64,000 nt of DNA from CAVXYG01 sp963706835 (GCA_963706835.1 CAVPOB010000025.1:18075-82074), one strand, 5' to 3'; counted from the first letter of the stretch, positions 32,883 through 41,586 are shown. Program-made: numbers and translations. Notes: generated by a model from the letters alone, not told the origin.

Positions 32883-33228
32883 GTGGCAGCGGGTCGGTGA
32901 CCAGAAGCGCCCCGAGCGTCGCCAGCACCTCGGACCGGGCCCGGTAGTAGACCCACGTGCCGCGCCGCTCGGCATCGACCAGTCCTGCCTCGCGCAGCAC
33001 CTTCAGGTGGTGGGAGATGGTCGGCGCGGAGACCGCGAACGCGTCGGTCAGGTCGCAGACACACGTCTCGGCAGCGGCCGCGATGATCGACATCAGCCGC
33101 AGCCGGACCGGGTCACCGAGCGCCTTGAACAGCGAGGCGATCAGCATGGCCTGCTGCTCGTCGAGGGCGGTCACTCCGATCCCGGGACAGCATGCCACCA
33201 CAGACGGCGCCGAGGCGAGCGGGATCAT
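32866..33228 (-). CDS. arsR: ArsR/SmtB-family metalloid-responsive repressor
   Basis: About 120 residues from the ATG at 33228; an in-frame ATG at 33282 would add 18 residues but would overlap the likely promoter. The winged helix core is LFKALGDPVRLRLMSIIA, then CVCDLTDAFAVSAPTISHHL and a wing ending RRGTWVYYRA. Candidate arsenite ligands are the Cys pair of ETCVCDL and the N-terminal CCPG. It is divergent from arsM and probably represses it until arsenite binds. The stop codon lies inside hairpin A. Confidence 0.85.
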   Translation of the reverse strand: MIPLASAPSVVACCPGIGVTALDEQQAMLIASLFKALGDPVRLRLMSIIAAAAETCVCDLTDAFAVSAPTISHHLKVLREAGLVDAERRGTWVYYRARSEVLATLGALLVTDPLPRSASG

Positions 33229-33273
33229 GCGCCGTCCAGGCGCAGAATCGGTCCGAGTCGCCACACGTCTATC

Positions 33274-33326
33274 TTGACACATGTCGAATCACGAGAGATC
33301 GTTCTACTGATTCGATAGTCGTCGAA
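33274..33326. promoter_or_regulatory. Divergent arsR/arsM promoter with dyad
   Basis: TTGACA at 33274-33279 could be the -35 of arsM. TTCGA-N6-TCGAA at 33311-33326 is a short dyad of the kind bound by actinobacterial ArsR proteins, just before the arsM ribosome site (AAGGGG). No clear -10 is visible. Assignment is by pattern and position. Confidence 0.4.
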
Positions 33327-33342
33327 ACAGAAGGGGCAACCG

Positions 33343-34272
33343 ATGAGTACACCGACCGGCGTGACCACGTCGACCGAGCGGCACGACGCCACGGGTCCGG
33401 ACGGCGAGGCCGTGCGCGACGCCGTCCGCGAGCGGTACGCACGCTCCGCGACGGCACTGACATCGGACGACGACGATGGGTGCGGCTGCGGGCCCGACTG
33501 CTGCTCGGGCGGGCAGCGCCGAGCCGGCGCGCGCGACGGCGACCCGATCACCCGCGACCTCTACACCGGCGAGTTCGCCGCCGAGGCGCAGCAGCTCTCC
33601 CCCACCGCGCTGGCGGCCTCGCTCGGCTGCGGCAACCCGCACCTGCTCGCCGACCTCGCCCCGGGTGAGGTCGTGCTCGACCTCGGCTCCGGCGGCGGGC
33701 TCGACGTGCTGCTCTCGGCGCGACGGGTCGGTCCGACGGGCATGGCCTACGGGCTCGACATGACCGAGGAGATGCTCGACCTGGCCCGGCGCAACCAGGG
33801 AGAGGCTCAGGTCACCAACGCCTCGTTCCTGCGCGGCACGATCGAGGACATCCCGCTGCGCGACGGACTGGTCGACGTGGTGATCTCCAACTGCGTGATC
33901 AACCTGGCCGCGGACAAGAGACCCGTTCTCGCCGAGGCGTTCCGGGTGACTGCGCCCGGCGGACGCTTCGCCGTCTCCGACATCGTTGTGCTCCGCGACC
34001 TGCCCGAGGTCGCCCGCCGGGCCATGTCGCTGTGGACCGGCTGCGTCGCCGGCGCGCTGCACGAGCGCGACTACATCGCACTGCTCACCGAGGTCGGGTA
34101 CGTCGACGCGGCCGTCGAGGTGACCCGCCGCTACGACCGCGCCGAGCTGCTCGACCTTGCCGCCTCCCTACCGGACGGCGAGCTACCGGAGGGCACCGAC
34201 GTCCCGGCGCTGGTCGAGATGCTGGACGGCGTGGTGGCGAGCGCGTTCGTCCGCGCTCGCAAGCCCGCCTGA
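33343..34272 (+). CDS. arsM: Arsenite S-adenosylmethionine methyltransferase
   Basis: A 309-residue methyltransferase. It has a Cys-rich start (DDDDGCGCGPDCCSGG), the SAM-binding EVVLDLGSGGGLDVLL, GLDMTEEMLDLARRN, VDVVISNCVINLAADK with the conserved Cys, and a C-terminal half with GCVAGALHERDY. Cysteines in these three regions bind As(III) in ArsM enzymes. The product is methylated arsenic, which can be volatile. It is divergent from arsR. The ATG is preceded by AAGGGG. The transcript ends at hairpin B. No arsenite efflux pump is next to it, so methylation may be the main response encoded here. Confidence 0.9.
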   Translation: MSTPTGVTTSTERHDATGPDGEAVRDAVRERYARSATALTSDDDDGCGCGPDCCSGGQRRAGARDGDPITRDLYTGEFAAEAQQLSPTALAASLGCGNPHLLADLAPGEVVLDLGSGGGLDVLLSARRVGPTGMAYGLDMTEEMLDLARRNQGEAQVTNASFLRGTIEDIPLRDGLVDVVISNCVINLAADKRPVLAEAFRVTAPGGRFAVSDIVVLRDLPEVARRAMSLWTGCVAGALHERDYIALLTEVGYVDAAVEVTRRYDRAELLDLAASLPDGELPEGTDVPALVEMLDGVVASAFVRARKPA

Positions 34273-34300
34273 CCGTCGCGGATCGCCGTCCCGCCCGCCA

Positions 34301-34367
34301 GTGATCGCCGCCGGGGTGAGGCAGTGGCCCACCCATTGGGTCCCGACCTCACCTTGGCGGCGATCAC
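34301..34367. terminator. Hairpin B between convergent arsM and M28 peptidase genes
   Basis: Arms GTGATCGCCGCC (34301-34312) and GGCGGCGATCAC (34356-34367) are perfect complements, continuing through GGTGAGG/CCTCACC with a 2-base mismatch between. It stands in a convergent gap, so it can terminate both strands. The core GATCGCCG(C)CGGGGTGAGG is shared with hairpin A, so both belong to one repeat family. Confidence 0.6.
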
Positions 34368-34429
34368 CGGTTGGAAGCGGGCCGATGGAGGGGCCGGAAC
34401 CACCGGGCCCGGCCCCTCCGGTCAGCGGG

Positions 34430-35965
34430 TCAGGAGCCCACGCGGGCGTGCTCGTCGTCGTGCACCGAGCCGGCGGTCCCGCCTGGGTAGCCGGCCGCGT
34501 TCGGGTTGCCCGAACCGATGGACGGCGAACCGGGCACGATCTTGCCCTTGACGCCGTTGACAGGCTCGGTGCTGTAGGCGTAGCTCAGCACCGCGTACGC
34601 AACGGCGTCGACGTTGACGTCGAAGGCCTTCAGGTTGATGTTGGCGAAGGTGTCGCAAGCCAGGTGGTAGCACGAGTCATACTGATCACCCGACGTGCCG
34701 CCCCAGATCGCCGCCTCCTCAGGTGTCTTGATCCCCTCGGCGCCGGTGAACAGCCCACCCGACGGCACGCCGGCCGCGATGAACGGGCCGTAGTCCGAAC
34801 GCCCGGAGAAATCAGTGCCCTTGTAGGACTGGCCGACCTGCTCGTAGTACGACTCGAACAGCTTCTCGATCGCCGCCGACCCCGTTGGCCCCGGTCCGGC
34901 ACCGACCCCGTCGGAGTCGTCACCGTCGTAGACGAAGAAGACGTGGTTGGGCGAGCCGATCATGTCGAAGTTGAGGTAGAGCGCGATCTTGTCGATCTCG
35001 GCCTGGGAGAGCTCACTGACGTAGTGCGTCGAGCCGACCAGCCCGGACTCCTCCGCGCCCCAGAGCGCGAAGCGCACCTTGTTCACCGGTTTCACCTTGG
35101 CGAAGGCCTCGGCGACCTCGAGGATCGCCGCGGACCCCGAGCCGTTGTCCTGGATGCCCGGACCGGCGTTCACCGAGTCGAGGTGCGCACCGGCCATGGC
35201 GATGTTGTTCGGGTCGCCCCCCTTGGTCTCGGCGATCACGTTGGATGTCGTCGCCTGCCCGCGGAAGGTGTCGGTCTTCAGTCGTAGGGTCAGCCCGTCA
35301 GGCACCAGAGCCGCCAGGCGCTGCCCTTCGTCCTGGGTCACCGACGTGACGCCGATGTCGAGGGTGAAGGTGCTGCCTAGGGTGCCGTTAAGGGTGCCCG
35401 GGGTGTTGTTGTAGATAACCACACCGTCGGCCCCGGCGTTGAAGGCGTTGGTCGCCTTGAGCGCGAAGGTGCAGGCGCCCCGGCTGATCAGCGCGATGTT
35501 CCCGGCCGGGAAGCCGGCGAAGTCGCCCGGCTCGCATCCGGTGATCGCGCTCACCGTGCTCACCGACGCGGTCACGTCACCCGACCCCGAGTAGGACATG
35601 ATGTTGTTGGTGATCGCGCCCCCGCGTGGGGATACCTGCTCGAGCACCGACGGAGTGTTCGAGATGAAGGTCTGGAACTGGAACTCTTGAACGGTCACGT
35701 CGTAGCCGGCCCGGCGCAGCACGCCGGCGGCGTATTCGGCCGAGGCGTCGTAGCCGGGCGTCCCGGAGGTGCGGATGCCATTGTTGGCGTCGGCGATCGC
35801 CTGCAGCGCCGCCTGGTGTCCGCGCGCGCCGCTCAAGCTCGCGCAACCACTCAGCTTCTTGTAGGTGTTGTTCACCGCCGTGTCGCATGCGGCGGCCGCC
35901 GCGCCCGAGATGGGCACGGATGCCATGGCCAGCGAGAACGCGGCGACGATGCCGATTCTTTTCAT
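34430..35965 (-). CDS. Secreted M28-family zinc aminopeptidase with PA domain
   Basis: A 511-residue exported peptidase. The signal peptide is MKRIGIVAAFSLAMASVP with a likely cut after AAAA. A protease-associated domain (about residues 130-230; ISRGACTFALKATNAFNAGA) is inserted before the catalytic M28 domain. That domain has MAGAHLDSV (zinc His/Asp), DNGSGSAAILEVAEAF, RFALWGAEESGLVGS (catalytic Glu-Glu) and LNFDMIG, with the last zinc His near CYHLACD. It resembles Streptomyces griseus aminopeptidase in layout. It removes N-terminal residues from peptides outside the cell. The ATG at 35965 is chosen because the signal peptide begins there. Confidence 0.88.
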   Translation of the reverse strand: MKRIGIVAAFSLAMASVPISGAAAAACDTAVNNTYKKLSGCASLSGARGHQAALQAIADANNGIRTSGTPGYDASAEYAAGVLRRAGYDVTVQEFQFQTFISNTPSVLEQVSPRGGAITNNIMSYSGSGDVTASVSTVSAITGCEPGDFAGFPAGNIALISRGACTFALKATNAFNAGADGVVIYNNTPGTLNGTLGSTFTLDIGVTSVTQDEGQRLAALVPDGLTLRLKTDTFRGQATTSNVIAETKGGDPNNIAMAGAHLDSVNAGPGIQDNGSGSAAILEVAEAFAKVKPVNKVRFALWGAEESGLVGSTHYVSELSQAEIDKIALYLNFDMIGSPNHVFFVYDGDDSDGVGAGPGPTGSAAIEKLFESYYEQVGQSYKGTDFSGRSDYGPFIAAGVPSGGLFTGAEGIKTPEEAAIWGGTSGDQYDSCYHLACDTFANINLKAFDVNVDAVAYAVLSYAYSTEPVNGVKGKIVPGSPSIGSGNPNAAGYPGGTAGSVHDDEHARVGS

Positions 35966-36120
35966 GCCACTCTCCGCTCGTTCGGTCGACCGCCCGCCGG
36001 CCGACAAGTAATGATCGCGAAGAGTATCCTTTATGCCCCATTCTGTCATTGGGTAGTCAGTCATCGACGGGATCGACGCCGGGCCGAGATCCCGGAACGC
36101 GATCCCCGAGCGGCGCCAGT

Positions 36121-37194
36121 TCAGGCAGCGGTGAGCTCCGCGGCTACCAGCTCGGCGATCTGGGCGGTGTTCAGCGCCGCACCCTTGCGCAGGTTGTCGC
36201 CGCAGATGAACATGTCGAGCGCGTTGGGGAAGTCCAGAGCCTGTCGGATCCGGCCGACGAACGTCGGGTCCGACCCGACGACATCGGCCGGGGTCGGGAA
36301 CTCCTTCTCGGCCGCGTCGTCCACCAACACCACGCTCGGCGCATCCATCAACACCTGCCGGGCCTGGGACACCGAGACCGGGTTCTGGAACACCGCGTGA
36401 ACGGCCAGCGAGTGCGTGGTCACGACGGGGACCCGCACACAGGTCGCCGAGACCCTTAACGTGGGGATGCCGAGGATCTTGCGCGACTCGTTGCGGACCT
36501 TGAGCTCCTCGCTGGTCCATCCGCCGTCTTTGGCTGAGCCGGCCCACGGAATGACGTTGAGCGCCAGCGGAGCGGGGAAGGGGGAGTCCTCCATGCCCAG
36601 CTTGGCCTCGACCGCCCGGCGGACGTCACCCGGGCTCTGGCCCAGGGTGCGGTCGCCGCTGACCAGGGCCAGCTCGTCGTAGAGGCGGTCCACGCCGGGC
36701 TGTCCGGCGCCCGAAGCCGCTTGGTAGGAGGCGACGACGAGCTCGGTCAGTCCCCATCGCCGGTTCAGCGCACCGAGGGCGTCCATCATGGTCAGGGTCG
36801 TGCAGTTCGGGTTCGCGATGATGCCCCGCGGTCGGGTGCGCACCTGCGACGGGTTGACCTCGGGCACCACCAGCGGCACGTCGTCGTCCATCCGGAAGGC
36901 ACCGGAGTTGTCCACGACGACCGCGCCGCGTTCGACGGCGATCGGCGCCCACTGTGCGGAGATCTCGTCGGGCACGTCGAACATGGCCACATCGACCCCG
37001 TCGAACAGCTCGGGGGCCAGCGCGTGCACCTCGACCTGCTGCCCCCGGCAGGTCAGCTGCTTGCCCGCCGACCGGGCCGAGGCGATGAGCCGGATCTCAC
37101 CCCAGACGTCCTCCCGGGTGGAGAGGATCTTGAGCATCACCGATCCGACGGCGCCGGTGGCTCCGACCACGGCCAGCGTGGGCTTGCGGGTCAT
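36121..37194 (-). CDS. asd: Aspartate-semialdehyde dehydrogenase
   Basis: A 357-residue enzyme starting 4 bp inside the lysC stop. NADP site LAVVGATGAVGSVMLKIL; active-site Cys in GIIANPNCTTLTMM; YQAASGAGQPGV; RVPVVTTHSLAVHAVF. It reduces aspartyl phosphate to the semialdehyde, the branch point for lysine, diaminopimelate, threonine and methionine. The ATGA overlap with lysC gives coupled translation, as in other Actinobacteria. Length and motifs are typical. Confidence 0.95.
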   Translation of the reverse strand: MTRKPTLAVVGATGAVGSVMLKILSTREDVWGEIRLIASARSAGKQLTCRGQQVEVHALAPELFDGVDVAMFDVPDEISAQWAPIAVERGAVVVDNSGAFRMDDDVPLVVPEVNPSQVRTRPRGIIANPNCTTLTMMDALGALNRRWGLTELVVASYQAASGAGQPGVDRLYDELALVSGDRTLGQSPGDVRRAVEAKLGMEDSPFPAPLALNVIPWAGSAKDGGWTSEELKVRNESRKILGIPTLRVSATCVRVPVVTTHSLAVHAVFQNPVSVSQARQVLMDAPSVVLVDDAAEKEFPTPADVVGSDPTFVGRIRQALDFPNALDMFICGDNLRKGAALNTAQIAELVAAELTAA

Positions 37195-37712
37195 CGTCCC
37201 GTCCCTCCGTACACAACCGCCTCCACCTGCTCCGCGTCCAGGCCGAAGGCGGAGTGCACTGCACGCACCGCAGTGTCCACGTCGTCCGCGCGGGTCACCA
37301 CCGAGATTCGGATCTCCGATGTGCTGATCATCTCGATGTTCACCCCCGAGGTGGCCAGCGCGTCGAAGAACTGCGCCGAGACACCAGGGTGGCTCCGCAT
37401 CCCCGCACCGATCAACGACACCTTGCCGATCTGGTCGTCGTACTGCAGCGATGCGAACCCGACGTCGTCCTGACGGGCGCCGAGAGCGGTCAGCGCCTTC
37501 TGCCCGTCCGACATCGGCAGCGTGAACGAGACGTCGGTCAGTCCGGTGGCCGCGGCGGAGACGTTCTGCACGATCATGTCGAGGTTCACGTCGGCGGCGG
37601 CCACCGCCTTGAAGATCGCCGCCGCCTTACCGGGTTTGTCCGGCACCCCGACCACGGTCACCTTCGCCTCGCTGCGGTCGTGAGCGACCCCGGAGATGAT
37701 CGCGTCCTCCAT
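37191..37712 (-). CDS. Probable aspartate kinase beta subunit (internal start in lysC)
   Basis: An in-frame ATG at 37712 begins MEDAIISGVAHDRSEAKVTV, the same place where the separately made beta subunit of Corynebacterium aspartokinase begins (MEEAVLTGVATDKSEAKV). A purine-rich GAGAGGAC lies 8-11 bases upstream, a fair ribosome site. The product would be 173 residues containing only the two ACT domains. It would form the regulatory alpha2-beta2 complex. Its existence is inferred by homology. Confidence 0.55.
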   Translation of the reverse strand: MEDAIISGVAHDRSEAKVTVVGVPDKPGKAAAIFKAVAAADVNLDMIVQNVSAAATGLTDVSFTLPMSDGQKALTALGARQDDVGFASLQYDDQIGKVSLIGAGMRSHPGVSAQFFDALATSGVNIEMISTSEIRISVVTRADDVDTAVRAVHSAFGLDAEQVEAVVYGGTGR

Positions 37713-38498
37713 GGCGTCGTCGTCCTCTCTGCCCTCTGTCCGGCTGCCTTTGCGGCCCGACGCCGGCTCGTTGCTGACCCAGGTGCCCTCGCGGTTGCTG
37801 AACGACGAGCGCACGTGCACCGGCACCCCGAACCGGCGGGCGTACTCCACGCACCGCAGGTGCAGCACCTTCGCCCCGCTCGCGGCCATCTCCAGCATCT
37901 CCTCGTAGGAGATCGCCGTGATCCGCCGCGCGGTGGGGACGATCCGCGGGTCGGCGGTGAACACGCCGTCCACGTCGGTGTAGATCTCGCACACGTGGGC
38001 GCCCAAGGCGGCCGCCAGGGCCACCGCGGTGGTGTCCGAGGCCCCGCGCCCCATCGTCGTGACGTCCTTCGTGGTCTGGCTGACCCCCTGGAACCCGGCG
38101 ATGATCGCGATGTCGCCCTCGCCGAGCGCCGACGTGATCCGGCTGGGTGTGATGTCGATGATCCGGGCGTCGCCATGCTGCGCGGTGGTGATCACGCCGG
38201 CCTGGCTGCCGGTGAACGACCGGGCGGTCACTCCCCGGTCCATGATCGCCATAGCCAGCAGGGCGGCGGACATCCGCTCCCCGGCGGTGAGCAGCATGTC
38301 GAGCTCGCGGGCCGGCGGGGTCGGCGTCACCTGGTGGGCCAGGTCGAACAGGTCGTCGGTGGTGTCGCCCATCGCCGAGACGATGACGACGACCTCGTTG
38401 CCGTCCTTCTTGCTCTCGACAATGCGCTGGGCCACTCGCTTGATGCCCTCGGCGTCCGCGACGGAAGATCCCCCGTACTTCTGTACGACCAGGCTCAC
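37191..38498 (-). CDS. lysC: Aspartate kinase, alpha chain
   Basis: A 435-residue aspartokinase. The GTG at 38498 follows GGAGAG; a TTG two codons earlier is less likely. Kinase domain: SLVVQKYGGSSVADAEGI, GVSQTTKDVTTMGRGASDTT, CEIYTDVDGVFTADPR. Two ACT domains follow from about residue 270 (VTVVGVPDKPGKAAAIF; VSLIGAGMRSHPGV), the site of feedback by lysine and threonine. A 12-15 residue acidic/basic insertion (near ASGRKGSRTEGREDDD) precedes the ACT part, compared with relatives. First step of the aspartate pathway, in an operon with asd. Confidence 0.95.
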   Translation of the reverse strand: MSLVVQKYGGSSVADAEGIKRVAQRIVESKKDGNEVVVIVSAMGDTTDDLFDLAHQVTPTPPARELDMLLTAGERMSAALLAMAIMDRGVTARSFTGSQAGVITTAQHGDARIIDITPSRITSALGEGDIAIIAGFQGVSQTTKDVTTMGRGASDTTAVALAAALGAHVCEIYTDVDGVFTADPRIVPTARRITAISYEEMLEMAASGAKVLHLRCVEYARRFGVPVHVRSSFSNREGTWVSNEPASGRKGSRTEGREDDDAMEDAIISGVAHDRSEAKVTVVGVPDKPGKAAAIFKAVAAADVNLDMIVQNVSAAATGLTDVSFTLPMSDGQKALTALGARQDDVGFASLQYDDQIGKVSLIGAGMRSHPGVSAQFFDALATSGVNIEMISTSEIRISVVTRADDVDTAVRAVHSAFGLDAEQVEAVVYGGTGR

Positions 38499-38711
38499 CG
38501 ACAACTCTCCAGGAGGCTCGACACGTCACGGGGCGGGGTTCGGGTGCTGGGCCCGGGCACTACCGGTGTGCGACCCCGCAGGTGAGGGGACGCGAGCGGT
38601 GGGGACGCCACGGTTGGTGGAGTCTACCCGGCAACCGCGGCACCTCGCGGTGCGTCACTATGGTGCACCGGTCTCGATCATCGACCGGCACGAGGACCAG
38701 CAGGGGGTTCG

Positions 38712-39698
38712 ATGGCGACCAGCACCACGCCCGCTCAGAGCGGGGCTCCGGACGCCGGCGCGCCGGACAGCGGGATCGTGGTGCGCGGAGTCCGGCGCAC
38801 CTTCGGCGACGTCGTCGCGGTCGACGCGATGGACCTGGAGGCACCGCCAGGTGAGGTCACCGCGCTGATCGGGCCGAACGGGTCGGGCAAGACCACCCTG
38901 CTGCTGGTGCTCGCCTCGCTGCTGGTGCCGGACGCCGGAGCGGTGCGGGTGGCCGGGTTCGACCCGGTCACCCAGGCCCGCGAGGTCCGACGCCGCACCG
39001 GGTGGATGCCCGACGTGTTCGGCACCTGGGAGACCTTGACCTGCCGAGAGGTGCTCCAGACCGTCGCCGACGCCTACTACCTTCCGGCCACGGTCGCCCA
39101 CGCCAGGATCGCCGAGCTGCTGGACCTGGTGCACCTCGCGGACCTGGCCGACCGGCATACCCAAGTGCTCTCCCGCGGGCAGAAGCAACGCCTCGGCCTG
39201 GCGCGGGCTCTGGTGCACGACCCGGACGTCCTGCTCCTCGACGAGCCCGCCTCGGGCCTCGACCCGCGCTCGCGGGTGGAGCTGCGCAGCATCGTGCGCC
39301 GGCTGGCGGCGACCGGCAAAGCGGTCCTGATCTCCAGTCACGTACTCGCCGAGCTCGACGAGATGGCCGACCGCGCGGTGATCGTCGCGGCGGGGCGCAC
39401 CGTGGCCAGCGAACAGCTCGCCGTCCGGGCCCTGCAGGCCCGACCCTGGCGAGTGCGCTCGCTCGACCCGGCAGCGCTTCTGCAGGCACTCGACCGGCGT
39501 CAGATCGGCTACACGGTGCCGCAGAGCAGCGCGGAACGCGACGGCGTCGTGCTCTCGGTCGACTCGGACGCCCAGGCCGCGGCCCTGCTGGCCGATCTCG
39601 TTCGTGACGGCGTCCCCGTGCTCTCGTTCCAGCCTGCGGCCGGGGTGCTCGAACAGGCCTACCTGGCTCTGACCGACCTGAGCGGGGAACGCCGATGA
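38712..39698 (+). CDS. ABC transporter ATP-binding protein
   Basis: A 328-residue ATPase with Walker A LIGPNGSGKTTLLLVL, signature VLSRGQKQRLGLARAL, Walker B DVLLLDEPASGLDPRS and switch His in LISSHVLAEL. It belongs to the CcmA/NatA-type drug or export group with an extended C-terminal domain of about 90 residues. Its stop overlaps the start of a multi-span permease, so the pair forms one exporter or a membrane-remodelling ABC-2 system. The substrate is unknown. GGGGG sits six bases before the ATG. It is inserted between lysC and the DUF5063/recR block. Confidence 0.88.
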   Translation: MATSTTPAQSGAPDAGAPDSGIVVRGVRRTFGDVVAVDAMDLEAPPGEVTALIGPNGSGKTTLLLVLASLLVPDAGAVRVAGFDPVTQAREVRRRTGWMPDVFGTWETLTCREVLQTVADAYYLPATVAHARIAELLDLVHLADLADRHTQVLSRGQKQRLGLARALVHDPDVLLLDEPASGLDPRSRVELRSIVRRLAATGKAVLISSHVLAELDEMADRAVIVAAGRTVASEQLAVRALQARPWRVRSLDPAALLQALDRRQIGYTVPQSSAERDGVVLSVDSDAQAAALLADLVRDGVPVLSFQPAAGVLEQAYLALTDLSGERR

Positions 39699-40837
39699 CG
39701 GCCGATACCCTCACCAACCGTCCCGACTCCCGCCCATCGGGGCGGCGCAGGGAGAGCTTCTGGGCCGGGGTGCGCACCGTCGCCCGGCTGGAGCTGCGCC
39801 AGCGGGTGCGCTCCAGCCGCTGGCCGGTGGTACTCATCGTCTGGACGGTGCTGCTTCTGCTGCTCACCGTGACCATCCGCTGGTCGGTGTACCGCGGGTA
39901 CGGCGTCGGCGCGATCGCCGAGAGCTCCGCGTCCGCCGCCGCGCAGGCGTCCGCCGCGAGGACCGTGTTCGGCATCGTCGTTCTGCTGGTGCTCTCCCTC
40001 GGTGCCCTGGTGGCGCCGGCGCTGTCGGCGACGAGCATCAACGGCGACCGGGCCGCCGGTGTGCTGGCCACGATGCAGACCACGCTGATCACGCCGGTCC
40101 AGCTGGTGGTGGGCAAGCTCGCCGCTGCCTGGCTGGTGGCGCTGGCCCTGCTCGGATGCGCGCTGCCGTTCATTCTGTGGACGTTCGCCGAGGGGGGAAC
40201 ACCGCTGGGCCGGCTGCTGGTCGTACTCGCGGTCCTGGCCCTGGTGCTGCTGGTGATCTGCGCCATCGGGCTCGGCTGGTCGGCTATCACAGCGCGGACG
40301 TCGTCCTCGACCCTGCTGACCTACCTGAGCGTGGCGTTCCTCGGGCTCGGGCTGCCCTTGCTGTTCGCCCTGTCGATCCCGATCGTCTCCCAGCCCGAGC
40401 AGATCACGATCAGGCAGGTCGAGTACGTCGGGGAGACCCCGCGCTGCGTGAGCACGCAGAGCGTGCAGAACGTGTTCCACAGCGAACGGTCCTGGTGGCT
40501 GCTCGCCGCGTCGCCCTACGTGGTGCTCGCCGATGCCGCACCGACCCCGAACGACGTCACCGAGTTCGACCCGTTGACCGCCATCCGGACCGGCGTCCGC
40601 GACGCCCGGCTCGGCCCGGACACCCTCCAGGACTGGTGCGGCCCCGACCTACGCAACACCCAGCCGGCGTTCGACGAGATGCAGGCGCGCCGGGCCGCCG
40701 ACCGTGAGCGGCTCGGGGTCACGTGGCCGTTCGGGCTCGCCGCCGACCTGACCCTCGGCGGGCTCTTCGCCGTCCTGGCCACACGGCGTCTGCGCACCCC
40801 GACCCGAGCCCTGCCCCGGGGAACCCGCGTCGCCTAG
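39695..40837 (+). CDS. ABC-2 type transporter permease
   Basis: A 380-residue membrane protein with six hydrophobic segments. The first is at VVLIVWTVLLLLLTVTI; others include IVVLLVLSLGALVAPALSAT and LLVVLAVLALVLLVICAIGL. SINGDRAAGVLATMQTTLIT is the conserved cytoplasmic loop of ABC-2 permeases (E/DR..GTL). A large extracytoplasmic part of about 150 residues with four Cys (RCVSTQSVQN, DWCGPD) precedes the last span. It pairs with the upstream ATPase. Function unassigned; export of a lipid, peptide or drug are all possible. Confidence 0.85.
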   Translation: MTADTLTNRPDSRPSGRRRESFWAGVRTVARLELRQRVRSSRWPVVLIVWTVLLLLLTVTIRWSVYRGYGVGAIAESSASAAAQASAARTVFGIVVLLVLSLGALVAPALSATSINGDRAAGVLATMQTTLITPVQLVVGKLAAAWLVALALLGCALPFILWTFAEGGTPLGRLLVVLAVLALVLLVICAIGLGWSAITARTSSSTLLTYLSVAFLGLGLPLLFALSIPIVSQPEQITIRQVEYVGETPRCVSTQSVQNVFHSERSWWLLAASPYVVLADAAPTPNDVTEFDPLTAIRTGVRDARLGPDTLQDWCGPDLRNTQPAFDEMQARRAADRERLGVTWPFGLAADLTLGGLFAVLATRRLRTPTRALPRGTRVA

Positions 40838-40851
40838 CCGGGCTCTCCTCA

Positions 40852-40968
40852 TAGGCACAACGTCCGAACATGGGCACAACGTCACGCCGTGCTCGTCTGG
40901 CGGGCGCGGCGTGACGTTGTGCCCATGTTGGGACGTTGTGCCCATGTTGAGACGTTGTGCCGATGTTG
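40852..40968. repeat. Iterated inverted repeat built from a GACGTTGTGCCCATGTTG unit
   Basis: The 18 bp unit GACGTTGTGCCCATGTTG occurs three times forward at 40913, 40932 and 40951 (period 19, last unit with one change). It occurs about twice in reverse complement at 40852-40864 (partial) and 40867-40883. The innermost inverted units extend to perfect 23 bp arms, 40867-40889 with 40907-40929, around a 17-base GC-rich loop. It lies between convergent genes and could be a terminator, a nucleoid-protein site or a REP-like element. Confidence 0.8.
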
Positions 40969-40980
40969 GGGGGACGTCGG

Positions 40981-41586
40981 TCAGTCGGTGGCATGTAGTG
41001 CGTCGAACTCGGCATCGGAGGCGGTCTCGGCGTCCACGTCCAGCCGCAGGTGGCCGATCATCGTCTGCAGCACCCGTAGCGCGCTCGTCGCCCGCACCCC
41101 CCAGGTCGACAGGTAGGAGTACTGCCACCACCACAGCGCCTCATCGATCCGGCCCGCCTGGTAGTGCCGCAGACCGTGAACCAGCTCGGCGGCGATATCG
41201 GCCAGGTCGTTCGACAGCGACCCCCGGACCATGTCCACGCTGGTCAGCGGATCGACCAGGTCGGCGTACTCGTCGACCCCCTCGAACAGGTTGGCCAGGC
41301 CTACCCGCACCGGGTCGATGTCGGCGTCCGGACCGGTGTCCGGTTCGAACCGCTCGCTCGGCACGACGTCGGTGATCGCTCCGAGCCGGGCCCCGGCGAG
41401 CAGGATCTGCGATACCGCGAGCATCAGCACCGGGATCGCCGTGTCCGGCTGGTTGCCGGCGGCCACCTCCGTCGCCGCCGCTAGGTAGGTTCGGGCGTCG
41501 TCCGCCGTCTCCGCGGCGAGTCGGTGCAGCTCGGCGGCCTCGGCATTCGGCCGCACGTCCACCTGGTCGTTCGTCGTCCCAGTCAT
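40981..41586 (-). CDS. DUF5063 domain protein
   Basis: A 201-residue, mostly helical, acidic protein of the DUF5063 family: ILLAGARLGAITDVVPSERF, LADIAAELVHGLRHYQAGRI and DEALWWWQYSYLSTWG are characteristic. The family is almost always found next to recR in Actinobacteria, as here (24 bp downstream of it on the same strand), but I know no biochemical function. It is likely soluble and cytoplasmic. The linkage suggests a link with recombination or with DNA polymerase III genes, which is only contextual. Confidence 0.85.
   Translation of the reverse strand: MTGTTNDQVDVRPNAEAAELHRLAAETADDARTYLAAATEVAAGNQPDTAIPVLMLAVSQILLAGARLGAITDVVPSERFEPDTGPDADIDPVRVGLANLFEGVDEYADLVDPLTSVDMVRGSLSNDLADIAAELVHGLRHYQAGRIDEALWWWQYSYLSTWGVRATSALRVLQTMIGHLRLDVDAETASDAEFDALHATD

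Noticed and set aside
40913..40968. Possible CRISPR array (three regularly spaced units)
   Set aside because: Units abut with a single base between them, so there are no spacers, and inverted copies lie alongside; it is an iterated palindrome.
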